Shown: positions 61,092 through 64,000 of the stretch, one piece after another
Layout of the letters: each line of letters starts with the position of its first letter
Numbering within the stretch: the first letter of the stretch is position 1
From: Marchantia polymorpha subsp. ruderalis
Lineage: Eukaryota; Streptophyta; Marchantiopsida; Marchantiales; Marchantiaceae
Direction: 5' to 3'
DNA length: 64,000 bases
NCBI GenBank assembly: GCA_037833965.1
Contig: AP031358.1
Span: 20,282,001 to 20,346,000 of the forward strand
Program-made: the position numbers and the translations under genes
Notes under the pieces: generated by a model
Told to the model about the DNA's origin: nothing
Seen by the model: the letters and a program-made list of their open reading frames with translations, nothing else
Database searches by the model: none

Positions 61092-63999
61092 CTAACTACC
61101 TGTGTCATCAGATTCCTGGTTGGGAGGTAAAGGAAGTGCTACTGGTACAGGAAAGATTTCTCTAGATCCAGGTCTTCTGTGTTGCCTGGAATCCTCCCCA
61201 GGTCCTGACGGTGGCATCCTCGGATGTTGCTCAAAAGAATGCTCCTCTCTCAGCGAGCCAGGAAATCCAAATACACTTTCTGATGAGCAGTGTCGCCATC
61301 CACCGAATAGGGCCGAGTTCCATGAGCCATATGAGGAATGCCTAGACTTGAGAGGCCCAGAGTGATCGTCTCTGACAACTTTTTGAGGATTTTCGAGTGC
61401 CTTGAGTATATGTTTCATATTTGGCCGCCTTGAAGATTTCGGATTGAGGCATGACTTAGCAATAATGGCTGTAGCCCAAACTTCCTCCATAAGATCCTCG
61501 TCCACAATGAGTGATGGGTCCATAAGCTTACTTAGAGGCTCCCTATCATGGATGTCAATGAGTGGCAGTGCCCAATCTAGCCAGGCGTCTGCTCCAGGGT
61601 CAATAGATCCACTTATTCCCAGCTTCCCGGAAACCAGCTCCAACAATACTTTTCCAAAGCAAAAGACGTCGTACGAACAGGAAGCAATAGGCGAACCTGA
61701 AGAACCTGTAGAAGAAAGCACATACTTAGTTCAGGTCCAATGCGTTGTTCGAGTGAAGCCATCTATCACCAAAATTCAATATGAAAGTCAGAAAAAGTGC
61801 AGGAGGAGACACCGTAACTTACCAATATCACTCTGCTCTGAGGACCTGCAAATCACAAGGAAAGCCATAGATATAACAGTTATTACTCAGTTCATGTCAT
61901 TCACACCATTACGAGCTGTAAAACGACAACTAAAGAATTTTTCGGAACTTGACGATCCAGCCAGTATCAGACGAAAAAACAAACATGCGATTTTTTTTCA
62001 ACTGACACCGTCTTTCATTTCCACAGCTTCAAATATACGTCTGCTATCTCTGTCTACTGTGGGGAGCGCAACTGTCCCACGTATTAGGCCGCAGTTGGTG
62101 ATATTCATGCGCGTGAAGGGGTCGGAGGAACCTAATATCTAGGAACACAGAACCAACCTCGAGAGACGCAGGAAACGTGAGATGACGCCAGAATGATGTT
62201 CCCCTTGTTGTACTCTAGCGTCCGTTAGGCTTCCTAGTCGGACCTCGAATTTGTCGTCGAGGAGAATGCTGCTGGCTTTAACATCCCTGTGACATACAAA
62301 GTATTCATATGACACTCGATTATCGTTAGTCCTTGGCACAAATTTCCAGGGCAGCGATGATAAAAAAAAACTCGTGTCCGCACTCTCTGCTTCCCGACGT
62401 TCCACTGTTCAAAGAGAGCAAAGTACACAGGCGTGGAGTGCCGATAGACAGGTGAAGGAGCTACCTGTGGACAAGGGGAGGTGAACATTCATGGTGGAGA
62501 TAGACGAGGCCCTCAGCAGCTCCTATAGCGATTTTCAGCCGTGTAATCCAGTCGAGCGACTGCAGCACCTCTTCCGGGCGACTTGGGCTGTCTTTTCGAT
62601 GCAATGCGTAAGCTAAGTCTCCATTGGGCATGTACTTGTAAACCAAAAGCTTCTCCTCGTCGCGATCTAAACAATGACCCAAAAGGGGAACCAGCCTGGC
62701 GTGAGAAACCCTTCCGAAAAATTCCAGCTCCGAAATGTACATATCCTTCTTGAACCTGCTCACGTCGATTCTCTTGACAACGACATGAACATTGCCATTT
62801 ATCACGCCCTTGTACAAATCACCGGTGTGTCCGGCCATAATCATGTTAGAGAGATCAAACTGGCCAGTGGATTGCTGCAGCTGCGAGTAGGTAAACGCTT
62901 CTCCGAGGCGGGTGACGTTTATAGACCTTCCCCCCAATGGCTTTATTCCATTGATTCCAGACGTAGCTCTCTGCTGCGCTGCGCGTTTTGCTCTCCTGCG
63001 GGCTTCGGTTTTGCGCTCGTGTTGTATAATGTAGAAAACCAGGACCGCAACCAGTAAGATAAGCCCGAGGCCCCCAAAGACTCCTCCCAAGATGGCTGCG
63101 AGATGACTGTCGTTCGATGAAGTGTTGTTCGGCGGAAACTGCAGCAAATCCTGGAGAATCCTCTGCCTGTTGAAGCCCCTGGCCTTCAGCATGCTGCGGC
63201 AATCCGACACTGACCGCTGACCGCTGGAAAGAGGAGGTGAGAAGCAATTATCGCGATAGTGCGCCCGAGCGTTTGGCTGCTCAATCCTCGGCGGAGCTCC
63301 GGTCAGGTAATTGGCACTGAGATCCAATAGGGACAGGCTTGAAGGCAGAGCTAGCTGCGGAGGCAGAGGACCGTAGAGTAAGTTGTGAGAGAGAAGCAGG
63401 CGCTGAAGGCTGAGGAGACCGCTCAGTTCGACAGGAATGCTGCCTTGCAAACGGTTGAAGGAAAGATTGAGCTCCTGAAGTTCCCGCAAATTTCCTAAGC
63501 TCTCGGGGATGCTTCCATGCAGGTCATTGCTCGCAAGATCAAGCACCTTGAGCTTGGCCAAGTTACCGAGAGTTGAGGGAATCGACCCTGTCAAGTTGTT
63601 ATCTGCCAGACGAAGGATTCTCAAATTGGGAATCTCACCGAAGGAGCTGGGAATGGATCCACTCAATGAAGACGACATGAAGTCCACTACTTCTAACGAA
63701 ACCATGCCACCTATCCAGACTGGCAAGGAGTCCAGCCGAAAAACTCCGGAGGCGTTCAATGACCGCAAATACGGAAGGTGCTGAATGGCATCGATGGACG
63801 CTGGCAACGCAGTGCTTGCGGATGCCCGACTCAACGAAGACAAACTGATCTCCACGACGTGACCATTTTCACACAGTACTCCTACCCAGGCAGAACAAGG
63901 ATCGGAGGCTCCCGGCCACACTTCGTCCCCCAACTGCAGAGAAATGCGCAGCTCGTGTAGAATTGAAGCTTCACCAGGAAAAGCAGACGTTTGCTGCAA
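61092..63999 (-). CDS. LRR receptor-like pseudokinase of the At2g16250 type (5' truncated by window edge)
   Basis: Plasma-membrane receptor-like protein. Exons are 63,999-62,465 (open at the edge), 62,286-62,158, a 23-nt microexon 61,845-61,823, and 61,705-61,092; phases 2, 2 and 1 agree and give 766 residues in the window. In order: an N-terminal LRR cap with SDPCSAWVGVLC, about six LRRs (for example LRILRLADNNLTGSIPSTLG), a transmembrane helix near LAAILGGVFGGLGLILLVAV, a basic juxtamembrane stretch ERKTEARRRAKRAAQQR, then a kinase-like domain. The glycine loop reads MAGHTGDLYKG (no GxGxxG), the VVVKRID lysine is present, HRDVKASS keeps the HRD aspartate but has Ser for the metal-binding Asn, and the DFG position reads GSLTDA. 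The C-lobe has YDVFCFGKVLLELVSGKLG, and a Ser/Pro-rich tail ends at TGA. The signal peptide lies beyond the window. The same lost motifs are known in the Arabidopsis relative, so the lack of catalysis is probably ancestral. Confidence 0.92.
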
Positions 64000-64000
64000 A

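Noticed and set aside
1-64000. CRISPR array, bacterial operons, Shine-Dalgarno sites, rRNA genes
   Set aside because: The window is eukaryotic by its introns and gene families; the tandem repeats seen have no spacer structure, and no rRNA sequence was recognised.

Overview
The window reads as nuclear DNA of a land plant, most likely a moss or other bryophyte. The evidence is split genes with GT-AG introns, a plastid-type beta carbonic anhydrase, a plant LRR receptor-like kinase of the Arabidopsis At2g16250 type, an LRR-Roc-COR (Roco) gene of the kind seen in early land plants, and long AT-rich stretches of decayed Ty1/copia and chromovirus sequence between compact gene islands. The species is inferred from this combination and was not tested. 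All exon coordinates come from reading splice sites and phases by eye.

Layout. 0.57-2.0 kb (+): the 3' exons of an unrecognised serine-rich protein. 2-12 kb: AT-rich DNA with Ty1/copia gag, reverse transcriptase and RNase H relics, a 61-bp tandem repeat, and an 887-bp terminal-inverted-repeat element built from GGTAA-rich modules. 12-18 kb: no convincing gene. 19.1-21.6 kb (+): a complete seven-exon beta carbonic anhydrase with a probable plastid transit peptide, behind a GC-rich leader and a TATA box. 23.1-29.4 kb: two diverged copies of one segment, each holding a chromovirus chromodomain relic and the leader region of the next gene. The first copy also carries a 390-bp inserted block made of inverted copies of its own neighbours, which forms a hairpin with 339-bp stems. 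29.4-33.4 kb (+): a three-exon Roco gene whose P-loop is completed across the first intron and whose switch-II glycine is arginine. 34.9-35.2 kb: a small hAT-like MITE with an 8-bp target duplication. 35.7-45.2 kb (-): an ARM/HEAT-repeat gene matching protein phosphatase 4 regulatory subunit 4, of which 18 exons could be placed. 47.4-52.6 kb: a gene-free, extremely AT-rich tract. 52.6-61 kb: short open frames, none assignable. 61.1-64.0 kb (-): an LRR receptor-like pseudokinase that runs off the right edge.

The genes do not form a pathway. The carbonic anhydrase supports plastid inorganic-carbon handling, the PP4R4-like protein is a scaffold for a phosphatase, and the Roco and receptor-like genes are signalling types. 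The most unusual structure is the rearranged duplicated block at 23-29 kb just upstream of the Roco gene.
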